From: Punica granatum
Taxonomy: Eukaryota > Streptophyta > Magnoliopsida > Myrtales > Lythraceae
Reading direction: 5' to 3'
Assembly (NCBI RefSeq): GCF_007655135.1
Contig: NC_045133.1
Location: forward strand, 21,425,845 to 21,489,844
Length of the DNA: 64,000 nt
This document shows, piece by piece, positions 13,856 through 26,053 of this stretch. Each line of letters opens with the position of its first letter. Position 1 is the stretch's first letter. The position numbers and the translations under genes are program-made. The notes below the pieces were generated by a model, which searched no databases, was not told the DNA's origin, and saw only the letters and a program-made list of their open reading frames with translations.

Positions 13856-16034
13856 GCATACGATGGTGTATATCAAAAATATACTTTGCTATGCATTTAT
13901 ATACAATTTGATTCGATTGAAGACTCGTGCCGTAGTGTTTCGGTTTTCTATATTTATTTTACATTTGACTCTAGCATGGGTCAAGTCATGCATGGTGAGG
14001 TAGTGGACTCTTTGCAGTCGAGCACATTGTAGACTTTTGCTAGAAAAGAGAAAAGAAGGAGAAAAAAATCCTTAACAATATTCTCCAATCTTAGCCTTCC
14101 ATTAGTTTGATCGATGACTAGGGCAATATATATATATATATGTGTGTGTGAGAGAGAGATAACGATGGGTGTTTAGATTCCATCCGACTATTTTTTACGT
14201 TTCATGTGAATACTTTGTATATTAAAGAGATAGATCAGTCCGACCATAAGACGTCTAAGTAACGCAATAGGGAGTCCTTTTTCCTGCATAGTTCAGGTTA
14301 AACATGAACTTTGTTCTCCTTGCTCAAGAAGATCGCCCCTTAGAGCATTAGGCCACTATTTTGGACTATCGTTTTTTTTTTTATAAGTTTTTATATATTT
14401 ATGTATCTATGTATATGAATGTGTGCAATATAGGTTTGACACTGTTTGGATTGTAATCTTTTCAAAGGAGAAGCTAGGGGAGCTCTAATCGCCAAATTGG
14501 TACAATGGAATGAAATATAGATAAGATGAACTACCGTTATATTAAACATAATTATTTTATATGAAAGTATTATTCAATTCAATTCCATTTCTTTTTTTTT
14601 ACCGAAGATGCAATTTGGAAAAAAAAACTCTACGTAAAGCATGTCTTTCGAAAATCTTTTGCAGGAAATTACATGATATCTTTTCTTTTCTTTGAAAATG
14701 AAAGCATATGCATGAAATCTTCCGTAAAAGGTTTTTTGTTTTTGGTATAATTTCAAGTCAGGTAAAACGAGAGTTACGACAATGTAATTGATCGTTCAAG
14801 TATAAGCCAACTACTATACTTCTTAAAATACCTTTTATTTATTTAAGATTCATTTCTAAGAATATGGCAGCATAAATAAGTATGTATGTATGTATATATA
14901 TATATATATATATATATAATTGGGCATGTAATGATGTAAAATTTCGACATTCAAACTTTTCAGAATACATAACTGACCCTCGCTAGATGTTGTAATCGAA
15001 ATGATAACATGGTAAGCGCTATATTGACAGGGCAAAATTAAAACTTTATATCTCCTCACTTCATCAATATATATAAGCTTTGATATATTCATGTAATAAT
15101 AAACTTCGAATTAAGCATTAGAACTTACAAAGTAAAGATATCAAAAGTACGATGGACTAAAATGAAGAGGCGTATCGATTGATGTATACAGTGGATATTA
15201 TTCGATAATAAAATCTTTTTCTCCTTTTACATACCTCTAAAATATTGATAGAATTAATAATAAAAGGGTTTATGATAGCAGTTGCTGTAGTGGGGTTTTA
15301 GGATAAAATGAAATCAATCACAGTCAATGAATCAAATCATACACATTGCTTGAGAATGCAATGTAATTATCTGAGGGCTGCCCGGCCCCAAATGGCTGGT
15401 TTTCTTGTTTGCCCCAAATTGATCAGTTACTTGATGGAGTCTGTTCATCCATAATTAGACAGCATTATCTTTCCCTTTGTGGGGGCCATATTCATTGCAA
15501 ATTGCCTTCCAACAGCATGAATTGATTCATGTGATATAGCATTTTCTTTCCTTAAAATAAAAAAAAATTCACATTAAAAGTCCTTTGTCCATTAGTAAAC
15601 TGATCTTGCTTGAACTTGAATTAATCGAGTCATATTAGGCTTTCATACACCAGGTGATACAAACAGAAAAAATGTGCCTTTTGTGAACAGAATAAGGAAT
15701 ACCATGGGAACATTTTATCACTTACGCGTGACCATTGGATCGTCCTGCAATATCGAAAAGGAAAATTATGGTGTCTGCAGGGCCGGGCACGAGTACGTAT
15801 GGCACCCATCGTAGCATAGAAGGTCCAATGAAATAAGTGCTGATTATTATCTATAAATCCTGTGCGAAATTATTCAGAAACTCGTGCCTTCCAAATCCTA
15901 TTTTTTGTGAACAAGCTCTACGATGGGTTATCAACATATTTAGATCATCTTCACCGCTGAAAAAGAAAAGAAAAAAGGATTTCCAAATTAAAATGCACAG
16001 TATGCTATTATTTAAATTTCCAACCGTCACCTAC

Positions 16035-16185
16035 GTGAATTGCTTTAAACGATTCGATATTTTTTTTCTAAAATAAAGTTTTGAATTCGAGTCTTACAAA
16101 TGAAAAAAAAAATTACGCTATGAAAGTTTTGTCTCTTAGTGAGTTGATCCGGCTCGAACTGAAAGCCATTGAACTTCCGAATAAT
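16035..16185 (+). mobile_element. SINE family 2 copy
   Basis: Includes GATTCGAT, a B-box-like TTCGAGTCTTAC, an A-rich segment, then GAAAGTTTTGTCTCTTAGTG and GTTGATCCGGCTCGA. The same order occurs at 17235-17395. The family looks tRNA-derived because a third copy at 17405-17530 retains an A-box-like AGTGAGTTGGTT. No target duplication was found. Confidence 0.5.
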
Positions 16186-17136
16186 AAAAGAAATCAATAA
16201 AAAAAATTCCTCGATGATCATACAAATTAATTGACGAATTAAAATAAGACGGGAAGGAGGAGAAAATGAAGAAAACGTCGAAGAGGATCACGAGATTCGT
16301 TCAAGAAAAAGCTAAAGGTGTAGTAATTTTTACTGATAAGGTGCACGCCGAAAAGAGGAAAAAAAAATCCCAACAGTCGAGAGATGACTGGTATTATCAT
16401 CATGATTATCATGATTAATGAGTAGCACTTGAAGAATTTGGTTGAATGGATATTCAAGCTTGATCAATAAAAAAGAATAAATGTTCAAGCGGCATTAAGA
16501 CAACAGGCTCATGCTCTGTCCCGAAGTTCGGAAGTTTATATATCATGATTAAATGATCTTAATTGTGCTTTAGGCGTGAGGAAAACAATATAAGTGAACT
16601 TAACAAGGGGCTAATTAAAGTTAATAATCCATCATTTTATTTCGAGTATTTATTTGTATGGCTGGTGAACTCATTTATGGATGAAGGAATACATTTAAAG
16701 TGAAATTTAATTCGGAATCACAACATGAATGATTGGGTACATTAATTATACGTATCGATTTATAAAAGTAATAATTATCGGGGAGACATGATGTCTAATT
16801 GAATCTTTTGTGTGTTACAATCGCGTCAAAAAGCAATTTGATCTTAGTCAAAAGATGCAGAAAACATATTAATCGGACGAAAAAGAAATATAGATAAGAT
16901 TTTTTTGCTAAGTAGAGATATAGAAAAGATAGTGCTTTTCTTCCTCTGGTTACTGGCTAATACATGTACATGCAAATATTATTAAATGCCATGCGCCAAA
17001 GCTCATCAATGCGGAACGACGACGTTGGGGAGCATTAAGGTGGTTCACGAAGACATGCAAACTGTGGTTGCCCGGGAAAGATGAACACGGCCAGGTGTAC
17101 GGATTTGGACCAACCACCATCAGTCAACGTGCCACG

Positions 17137-17192
17137 TGTTGTTGGCACGGTGTGCATGTGCTCGTGTTGTTGGCGCGGTGTGCATGTGCCCG
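17137..17192. repeat. two tandem 28-bp units, GC-rich
   Basis: Unit TGTTGTTGGCACGGTGTGCA plus eight more bases, repeated directly at 17165 with two substitutions; a partial third begins at 17193. It forms a small GC-rich island in AT-rich DNA. No gene is recognised around it. Confidence 0.8.
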
Positions 17193-17234
17193 TGTTGGTT
17201 TGGCAAGGCACGGATGAAAAATTCACTTATGAAC

Positions 17235-17530
17235 GGATTTATTTAAATAGTTGAATGCTTATTTTTTTTAAATTAAATTGTGAGTTTAAGTCTTATTAGT
17301 GAAGAAAATATTTTATTGTGAAAGTTTTACCCTTTAGTGAGCTGATCTGACTCGATTTAATTAGTCGGGATTTAGTGAGCTTTCGAATACTTAGATTTAC
17401 ACTGAAAAAAAAAACTCATAAACTTCAACCAAGTGAGTTGGTTCGACCGATTCGATGCTTATTAAATAAAATTTTAAATGTGAAAGTTGTGAAATGGAGA
17501 AAATACATAATCGACATCTTAGTAGGCTTC
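17235..17530 (+). mobile_element. two SINE family 2 copies side by side
   Basis: The first copy, about 17235-17395, has GAGTTTAAGTCTTATTAGTG, then GTGAAAGTTTTACCCTTTAG and TGAGCTGATCTGACTCGA. The second, about 17405-17530, keeps an A-box-like AGTGAGTTGGTTCGA and the following GATTCGATGCTTATTAAATA. Both match the copy at 16035. From 17531 to 19127 I see no gene. Confidence 0.5.
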
Positions 17531-19125
17531 CGAAATGTTAGACTGCACGTCAGGAAAATGTTAGGATCCGATTACTGAATATATCTATATATACACTTGT
17601 AATTTAATTTTGCTTACATTAGGAGAGGTATAACATTCGATCAACGGAAATCATATTTATCGATAATTCGACAGATAAAACTAACTATTCATTTTTCGGT
17701 AAATCGAGAGAGAAATTTTTGGTTATGTAGTGTAGGGTTCCCTTACAATTATATGCTAGGGAGAAGACAGAACATAGACCGAAATGAAAGGAAGTTTGGG
17801 GGTCAGGGGATGGATTCTCCCGTGCGCACAAAATCAATTCGTGCTGTCCGAAGTGTACTCATTCAAGTCCAAACCCAAAGTGCCATTTTCTGCTATTGAG
17901 ATCACAACTGGACTGGTCTGCGTGGCTCCCGACCGGTTCACGCAGGCCGGGTCAGATTCTGACCCCCCATGCCCACCATTTGACACATATCCATCCCACT
18001 ACCCTCCCCTCCACTCCACTGTCCCTTTAAATTTTTGGTATTTCTTTGTTTTTTATACACCCTAATATATGAAAGCACAATAGACCTTAATTAATTCAGT
18101 TGAAGACAGATTGATTCACTAATAAGTAAAGTTTTTCAATCATGAATTTCATCGGCCACAAAATTTAAACTCGAGATCAGAAAGCACTAGTACTATTTCT
18201 TTTAAATTTCATTTTATACATACGATAGAGTCCTACGCCAACAAGAATTGCTGTCAGATAAAAAGCAGTTTCTACACATTAAAATCAAATCACAGGCCAC
18301 TATGTAACATATACATATGTATATATATGTATTATGCGTGAGTATGCATATATTATAATTATAATAATGAATGTATTTTCCACTTTTTTATTTTTATGAG
18401 ATTTTGAGAATGATGATGGTCTCAATGGCGGGGGAGCATCCTGTCTCTTAAAGCGGTGGAGTAGATTTCAGAGCACAACTCACGACCTGACCACAGCTTT
18501 TATCAGTGGGAAACCCCTAATTAATATATAGCACTATTCACCTTCTCTTTCTCCTTTTTCATTAAGAAAATTTGGCGTCTCTTTTAATCTATTTGAGCTT
18601 CCTTAACCATTAAATTAAAATGGTGAGTTAGTTCGTGTAAACATATACATATCGTTAGATTATTACCTTTACTTCCGGACGTTTGGATAACTCTCATGCA
18701 CAAAACTTAAGTTAATATGGTAATAAGTCCAATTTTCTCTCCTTTTATATGTTTGACGGTTACTCCAATCTTAATGTATTGTTTTCTTCTTAGTAATATA
18801 ATCTTACTTATATAAAAAAAGGTTATAACATGGTATTTTACGTCAAGATTTAAGGTCGAGACTATAATAAGTACTTTTAGAGAACAAGCTCTAATTAGAA
18901 CGCAATATGATCCCGTTCGACCAACATAAATCTAACTTGTACGCAAATTTATTTGTAGGAAGGAGAACTTTGTTTTAGGTCGTTGATGATTAAGATAATT
19001 TACACAGTTATATATGGCTCTCATTCAAGTCAAATAGAAATAAAATCATGTCAAATAGAATATTAAACGAGTAAAAGGCTAAAGCCATCATCTTCCTCCC
19101 CCACACCACCACCACTCCACTCCCC

Positions 19126-19127
<2 letters not shown>

Positions 19128-19159
<32 letters not shown>
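19128..19159. repeat. poly-C tract (32 C)
   Basis: Uninterrupted C run preceded by a CCACACCACC-type C-rich stretch and followed by A8. It is the longest of three such tracts in the window. An (AT) microsatellite begins about 35 bases later, near 19197. Confidence 0.95.
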
Positions 19160-19161
<2 letters not shown>

Positions 19162-19689
19162 AAAAAAACCTTCTTCTCAATAATATTTAAAATATTATAT
19201 ATATATATATATATATATATGTTGCAACATCAGTTTTAGTTGAGGTTATCACGACCGTTTAATTTAACAGCTTACCTTATTAGATTTATTTATATATTAA
19301 TCATTTAAAATATTATATATTAATATATATGTAGTACGATTTATTTATTTATTCATTAATATTATCAATCGTGGAATATATATATATATATATATGTATA
19401 TATTTACACACACTAAATCGCATACTCACGCTACTTGCGGTAGTTTTTTTTTTTTTGCATTAGTAGATCAATACATCTTTTCAAATAGTATTATTTATTA
19501 ATTTTTTTAAAAGATATGCAGAATTCCTTGTAAAAAAAATGATACTTATAAAAAGTTTTGAATTGATAAATGGTGAGGAGGAACAAAAGAGGAGAGAAAG
19601 AGGGAGAAAATTATTGGAGTAGTGAAATGGTAGTTATTAAATTAAACTATTTAAAATTACTAATTTAACATCGACTTTCAATTCAATTA

Positions 19690-20105
19690 ATGGTTAATCA
19701 CTTAAAAAATCATGACATTTGTACTTTTTTAAAAAAAATATAGTCCGACCTTTAAAAAATAGTATAGAAATACATGACCTTTGCATTTTTTCCTATAGCA
19801 CGACCTTTCAAAAATAACATAGAAATGCATAACTTTCAGGTTTAGCTGCGATTCTAGCACGTTAAAAAAGAAGATCATGTCTGAAGGCCATGCCTTTTTG
19901 TACTATTTTTTAAAGGTTATGATACATTTAGAAAAAAATGCAAAAGTCGTGCCTTCCCGTGCCACTCTTTAAAGTTTGTGCTATATTTAGGAAAAAAAAT
20001 GTAAAGGTCGTTCCTTTCTCAATTATTTTCCAAAGTCCGTATTATATTTACAAAAAAAGTGTAAAGATCGTACTTTTATAGGTGATTAACATTTCAGTTA
20101 ATGAC
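19690..20105. mobile_element. foldback element with internal short tandem units
   Basis: The outer ends are inverted: AATGGTTAATCACTT on the left against AATGTTAATCACCTA read from the right. Inside, a loose ~65-base unit (a CGACCTTT block, then AAAATA, then TATAG) repeats and appears in opposite orientation in the right half. No coding frame. The arrangement fits a MULE-like or foldback DNA transposon; I found no clear target duplication. Confidence 0.5.
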
Positions 20106-20129
20106 GGTTAGTCTATTTGATCATGGGGG

Positions 20130-20240
20130 AGGTCCATGTGCCTATAGGAAATAAAATGAGCATATAAATCTCACTGATGAGTATCGAATTCAAGATCTCT
20201 TAGTTCCAAGTTAACTCCCATCCACTGCACAAGATCCCTT
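20130..20240 (-). mobile_element. SINE family 1 copy
   Basis: Read on the minus strand: an A-box region TGTGCAGTGGATGG, AGAGATCTTGAATTCGATAC (B-box-like) and TCAGTGAGATTTATATGCTC. The order matches the copies at 11490 and 34239. Confidence 0.55.
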
Positions 20241-20570
20241 CCTTAATGGCTATTAATTTATAAAATTAAATTATTTTATGATGAGCATTTTTTTAAATTT
20301 GAAAGTTAGACAAACTTCATCATTCTCTCTCTCTTTTTTTTTCAGCAGTATAGATGGGACGATCCAACTCTTCTAAATGAATTGATGGAATTTCTAATTT
20401 AATCCTTCTCCCCTGAATACAGGGGAAGTAGATAGTGGTCATTATTATTATTTTTGTACTGAAGCATATGGAGTGTTGGAAGAAAGGAGAGGAAATACAA
20501 GGCAATGTGGATGGATATAATTATGTCCTGACCCAAAAAGATTTATTATATTTGGCAACAAATAAATTTA

Positions 20571-20916
20571 GGATTAATTGCGCTATATAATCTAACGTTT
20601 AAAAGAATTCTTAGTTCTATCCCAAACTTAATTTTTTACCTGAAATATCCCAATGTTGATATGTTGATTTCACATCTAGCCCGACGCTAACTTTCCGTCC
20701 AAAATTGATAGAATTGCATACGTAGCACATTAATTTTATAAAACGTTACAAAATTAACGTGTCACTTGTGCAATTCTGTCAATTTTGGACGAAAAGTTAG
20801 CATCGGGTTAGATGTGAAACCAACACGTCAACGTTGAGATATTTCAAGTAAAAAATTAAATTTGGGCTAAAATTAAAAATTTATTCAAACGTTAGGTTAT
20901 ATGGCATAATTATCCT
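20571..20916. mobile_element. MULE-type MITE with 9-bp target duplication
   Basis: A 346-base element that is nearly all inverted repeat. Left arm GGATTAATTGCGCTATATAA matches the reverse of the right end (AGGATAATTATGCCATATAA), and the match runs about 150 bases inward, e.g. CACATCTAGCCCGACGCTAA against its partner. ATAAATTTA flanks both ends exactly (20562-20570 and 20917-20925). A 9-bp duplication with long terminal inverted repeats is the signature of Mutator-like elements. No coding frame. Confidence 0.85.
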
Positions 20917-21489
20917 ATAAATTTAAATTGCCTAAGCTCGAGGAAATGTGTGGTACCTGTACGGCTCCCTCTAATCATATTATCTTATTCAAGAAAATTT
21001 TTAACTTCATATATTTTCGAAAAATAAGATAAATGAGGAAGTAATGATGTCATACCACAAACACTATTCTAGTAATGCGTACCATATTCATATTAAATTT
21101 AGTACTATGGAAAAAAATATTAATCTCTTCTCAACACTATAAAACTAATCTATCCTGGTTATCATGCTATCCAATAACTCATCAACTGTTCACTTCGCCC
21201 GTTCAATGTTTCTTCATAAAAAATATAATTTGATGTATCGGTCTGGAAGAATTCTTGGTGTGATGTTCCGATTACCTAGTAAGCCCGCCGGTAATATTTA
21301 TCAAAAGAACATTGGAGAGTTCACTCCGAATATGTATACACATACAGGTAATCCATAGAGAAAAAAGAACATAATTAAAATATGACAAAGATTGATTGAA
21401 GCAGTTTAATGATTGTTATTCTTAAATAAAATTTCGAATTTAAATATTATAAATGGAAATATACTAGATTGGAAGAGTTTTGCCCACTG

Positions 21490-22081
21490 CATAATAGGTT
21501 TTTGGACCCAAGTCTCATATAAGCTCGTAATTTCTTTCTCAATTTTTTCATGTGGAATAACGTATCTCAACACCCGCCCTTACGTGGTAAGGTGTGGTCC
21601 AACACGTGCCACATGCCCTTAAACACCCGCCCTTAACAAGGAATAGGTTGTGGTACCTAATTACTTATAAACCTGTGGATTTCTTTTTAGTTTTTTCGTG
21701 TGTGATAATATGTCTCAACACTTGCCCTCACGTGGTACAAGTGGCTTTGATGCTTCACCTACACGTGTCATGTGGACTTGAACACTCGCCCTCAAGAACT
21801 TATTACGAGCCGAGACTGGACTTTCGTGCTCGGGACTTAACCACGAGGTGAAATTCTTTTTACACCTCGGGCGAGAGGAGGGGGGTAATTGATAATGAGG
21901 TCACACTTGGACTGGACTAAGATAAGACATAGTTTGGCCATGTAAAATTCTCAGTTGGACCTACATAGACTTGAGTCTATCTGCAACCTAAAAGCTCAAG
22001 CTGATATATTGTGGTATCTAATCGCTTATAAACCTATGAATTTCTTTTTAATTTTTCCGTGTGGGATAATATGTCTCCAAC
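21490..22081 (-). mobile_element. degraded and nested TRIM LTR elements
   Basis: Contains at least three LTR-like segments related to the intact TRIM at 26054-26637. One is a partial LTR ending TATCTCAACA near 21572, one ends TGTCTCAACA near 21720, and one is nearly whole, starting TGTAAAATTCTC at 21941 and ending near 22081. Each of the first two is followed by a CCCGCCCTTA/TGCCCTCA stretch, the complement of a polypurine tract. The internal ACGAGCCGAGACTGGAC resembles the TRIM interior. Read on the minus strand the order is LTR, interior, LTR. From 22082 to 22883 I see only the probable WAT1 upstream region. Confidence 0.65.
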
Positions 22082-22883
22082 CTCCATTAATGAGCTAATC
22101 CATTTTCAACTAATAGTCCAATTCCGATTGAAAAAATATGACCAGGGAATTAGGGGGAACCCACACACCCGACCAGACCAGTCCACTCGTGTGCGTGCTA
22201 TGGTATGTATTAATGGCGGCTTCCTATATCTCTCTCCTCCATTATAATCATTCATAGGCATGCTTCCAAAACAGAACCTGCTTTCTACCCAATCCAATTA
22301 CTACTCCCTCCCACATAGTGCGGTTTTAGGTGGTCTTTTCAAGTAATGAGCTGTGTGCTATATTGATATATGAGAGTACTGGAGAAGAAGCTGCTCCATG
22401 GATTGAACCATATTGTGAGACATAATATTGCAAACTTACCTGGTCCCTTTTAGAATTCGATTTCGACCTTTGTTTAATCGCCTGATTAACTACATCAGAC
22501 TGAAAACTGGTCTTAGAGGACGTTAAAATTTTTGCCGCAGGAGTTTGTGGCGGGTTCGACGAAGTAGCTGGACACATATAGTAATTGGTTCTGCATGTTT
22601 GAGTTATCTGTTTTCTCTGGTCGAGAGCGGCTTATGAAATTTTCAAGTAGTGGCCGATCGAACAACGCTCTATGAATCAGTAATGACTAAATGTGTCTCC
22701 TAAATTATAATTTTTTATTTTTTACTTGGAACGAATGAAATCTAGACAAGAAATCTCTATAACAAAGAGGGAATCGTGATCAAGGACACCCCGAAACATC
22801 TGAAGACCCATATGACACATTGACCCAACATCCTTCTAATGGGACCCGAAGTCCACTCCCCTAGCACAGGGCCACAGCTACAA

Positions 22884-22892
22884 TATTTATAT
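22884..22892 (+). promoter_or_regulatory. candidate WAT1 TATA box
   Basis: TATTTATAT about 130 bases before the WAT1 start codon, followed by a CT-rich leader with CTCTCCATCATCACTTCTCC. The spacing allows a plant TATA box about 30 bases before a transcription start and a ~100-base 5' UTR. Confidence 0.5.
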
Positions 22893-23024
22893 CCCACCTT
22901 CCATCCCTAGGCTCTCCATCATCACTTCTCCCGTCTTCACTTTCCTTCGTCGATCCTCACCAACAACTAGCTAGCCTGAAGTAACGATTAACTAGCCAGT
23001 GTTTAATTAAGAGCCATTTCAAAA

Positions 23025-25491
23025 ATGGCGGATTCGAGTTCGGCTTCGGGTTCGGGCCAGGGGAGCAGGAGGATGTGGTGCTCGGTGCCGGAACGGCTGC
23101 AGCTGCACATGGCCATGCTGGCCCTGCAGTTCGGCTACGCCGGGTTCCACGTCGTGTCGAGGGCTGCCCTCAACATGGGCATCAGCAAGATCGTGTTCAT
23201 TGTCTACCGGAACATCATCGCCTTCCTCCTGCTCCTTCCCTTCGCCTACTTTCTCGAAAAGTACATCATCCCACCACATAACTTGCCATTATATGGATTA
23301 TTTTCTCTGGTATCCTCTTTTCGTGTTTATAATGACTAAGATCGTGCTCATGGTGATTCGACTATTTCATCCAGGAAGGAGAGGCCTGCGATCACTTTGA
23401 ACTTCCTCGTCCAATTCTTCTTCCTCGCGCTTATCGGGTATGTCGACCATCATGTTGATTTTCCTAAAGATAATGAACTTAACATGATTTTCGAACTGTA
23501 CGTATATATTAATCTGCATGATAGCTCATTTGAATATTTGTTTTGTCATGCAGAATTACTGCAAACCAAGGATTCTACTTGCTGGGTCTTGACAATACAT
23601 CGCCCACCTTCGCTTCTGCTATTCAGAACTCCGTCCCGGCCATCACCTTCCTCATGGCAGCAATACTAAGGCAAAAACACTTTTATCCTTCCAATTTATA
23701 TACATATATAAATTCGGACTTTAGAAACATGGATAACAAGAAATTTTTTGCGGATCGGGCAAAAATGTCTGGATATCTCAGACAGGTAGATAACGTGACG
23801 TAGTGATATTCATCTTAGTTTGGACTGTGATTGGTTTTATTTGTCGTGTCAATTCATGCCGTAGAATTTATTATGCGTTAGTTACTGTTACTGACTGATG
23901 CACCTCATGGTAGCATCTCAACGACTAAATTGGCTCTTCGTCCTGGTCATTCTTGTTTTCAGGATAGAGCAAGTACGGCTGAACCGGAAGGACGGAATCG
24001 CGAAGGTGGTCGGGACATTGTGCTGCGTGGCAGGTGCCTCGGTCATTACCCTCTACAAGGGCCCAACCATCTATAGTCCAGCCCCGCCGCTCCAATCTGT
24101 CATGGGGCTCCACTCGAGCCTGAGCCTGAACCCGTTTTTTCCGTCCCTGCAGTCCTTGTCCCTGGGGGATGCGAGGGGCAAGAACTGGACATTGGGGTGC
24201 GTGTTCCTCATCGGGCACTGCCTGTCGTGGTCGGGCTGGCTCGTGCTGCAAGCCCCAGTCCTCAAGAAGTACCCGGCCCGGCTCTCGGTTACCTCGTACA
24301 CGTGCTTCTTCGGTCTGATCCAGTTCCTCATCATAGCTGCCTTCGTGGAGAGGGACCTCCAAGCTTGGCTCGTGCGCTCCGGGGCCGAAGTCTTTAGCAT
24401 CTTCTACGCGGTAAGTGTATTTCTTTCGACTGCTTGTACTGTGTATAATCTTCTTTATTTCATTTTTATAAAAAAAAAAATCAATGAACTTAATATAAGG
24501 AAGCAAATATTTAAATAAAAAGACACATATAATTTTATTATAGCAAAAATTGAATATGAAATTTCTTGATTCCTAACAAGAGCTTATTTACACTATGCTG
24601 ATGTATTTGTTATGCACTAATATTACTAACCAAACGAATATCAAGATTAATTAATTCTGTTTACCATCATTTAATCTCCTTTACAAGCTAAAAATTTTAA
24701 CTTTTTTTATTTTTTCTAAGAGTTGAAATTATAATAATGCTGCCAATGCGAAAGCAAAGACGAAAAGAAATGAAATCATTTTGAAAAGAAGCACGCAACA
24801 AACAAACACACTTTCCCTTTCCCCTTTTTCCTTGCAAAGCTTTTCCCGTTTGTTTTAGCTTTCCATCTTGATTTGGTCCGACGTAATAAAATAATACTGA
24901 TTTTAAATCCTCTTATAAAGTATGCCAAGTCCTAAAACGTTCTACCTATAGTATAAGTAATCATATGATAAAATTATAACTCATGATATTACGATAGTTA
25001 TCATTATAATTAAGTCAAAAAGCATGCATATAGCTATTAAGATAATGAATCGAATATGCAGGGAGTGGTGGCATCAGGGATAGCATTCGCCGTGCAGATC
25101 TGGTGCATCGACAGAGGCGGCCCAGTCTTCGTGGCCGTCTATCAGCCTGTTCAGACCCTCGTCGTTGCTATCATGGCCTCCATTGCTCTCGGAGAAGAAT
25201 TCTACTTGGGCGGGTAGGCTTTGTTAAAATTTATTATAAATTTCATTTTCTTGTCAAGACCTTGTTGGCTAATCCGATCAATCACGGTGGACCCGATCGC
25301 ACAGGATAATTGGAGCGGTGCTGATCATTGCGGGACTCTACCTTGTCCTCTGGGGGAAGAGCGAAGAGAAGAAGTTCGCCAGCGCAGCGATCCAGTCCGG
25401 TGGTCCGGAGCAGGGTAACAACAGGACATCGCTCCACATCAAGTCGTCCCTCAACCAGCCGTTGCTCCCGCCGTCGACAGAAAATGTTTGA
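23025..25491 (+). CDS. WAT1: WAT1 (WALLS ARE THIN 1)-like transporter
   Basis: EamA/UMAMIT-family membrane protein; Arabidopsis WAT1 exports auxin from the vacuole and is needed for secondary walls. Exons: 23025-23260, 23375-23437, 23554-23670, 23963-24410, 25062-25213, 25305-25491, giving 400 residues, the family size. The protein is very close to WAT1 throughout: LQFGYAGFHVVSRAALNMGI, NIIAFLLLLPFAYFLEKKER, ITANQGFYLLGLDNTSPTFA, WSGWLVLQAPVLKKYPARLS, QIWCIDRGGPVFVAVYQPVQ, and the tail STENV. About ten hydrophobic spans form two EamA repeats. The least conserved part is the loop after YKGPTIYSP. Intron 3 appears to use a GC donor (AG|GC at 23671); the other introns are GT-AG. It is convergent with the DREB2 gene 6.6 kb away. 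Confidence 0.96.
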
Positions 25492-26053
25492 CCGGCGACG
25501 ACTTCTTCCATTGCGTAATTAATCAATTTGACTCCCCAGTTACAGTGCTGAAATGTTCGCATGCCGTTGAAAAATCAATGGAGTTCTTCTTTTAATTTCC
25601 TTTTTTCACTACTTTTGTTTTTGGTAATATTTAGTTTTTTTTTTTAAATGGAAGTAGTAAGGCATGAAAGAGGGGGGGAATCAATGAAATGATGATGATT
25701 GCCACTAATGGGCTGATATATCCCGTTTGATTTGTATGCCAATCATGGAATTGATTAACGTGAAAAGAAAAGGGATCATCTCCATCCCGAAGCTTTAGTG
25801 CTCAGCATCATCATTCCATGCATGAAAATTATTGGACTATGGGACACACCGATCGAGTCAAATGCCGTTACGGTTAACAGCGATACGGTTGATCGCGTCG
25901 CGTCCCGTCCAAGCTTAATCATCAGTACCTGTCGGATTTGCCTAATTAATACAGCCGGCTAGTAGCGCCTGATGTTACCATCGTATCGTTTGGTGTGATT
26001 ATTCCATTGGATTAGCAGTACGGACTTAATACATGAGCATTAGAAATGATCGG
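25492..26053. other. WAT1 3' flank, no gene seen
   Basis: AT-rich sequence with short A/T runs. I see no clear AATAAA signal, coding frame or transposon terminus. Confidence 0.5.

Noticed and set aside
17784..18065. 93-codon plus-strand frame with a Pro-rich tail
   Set aside because: No homology recognised and no supporting exon nearby; composition alone is not enough.
23925..24506. 193-codon minus-strand frame opposite WAT1 exon 4
   Set aside because: Antisense shadow of a GC-rich coding exon, with no family resemblance.
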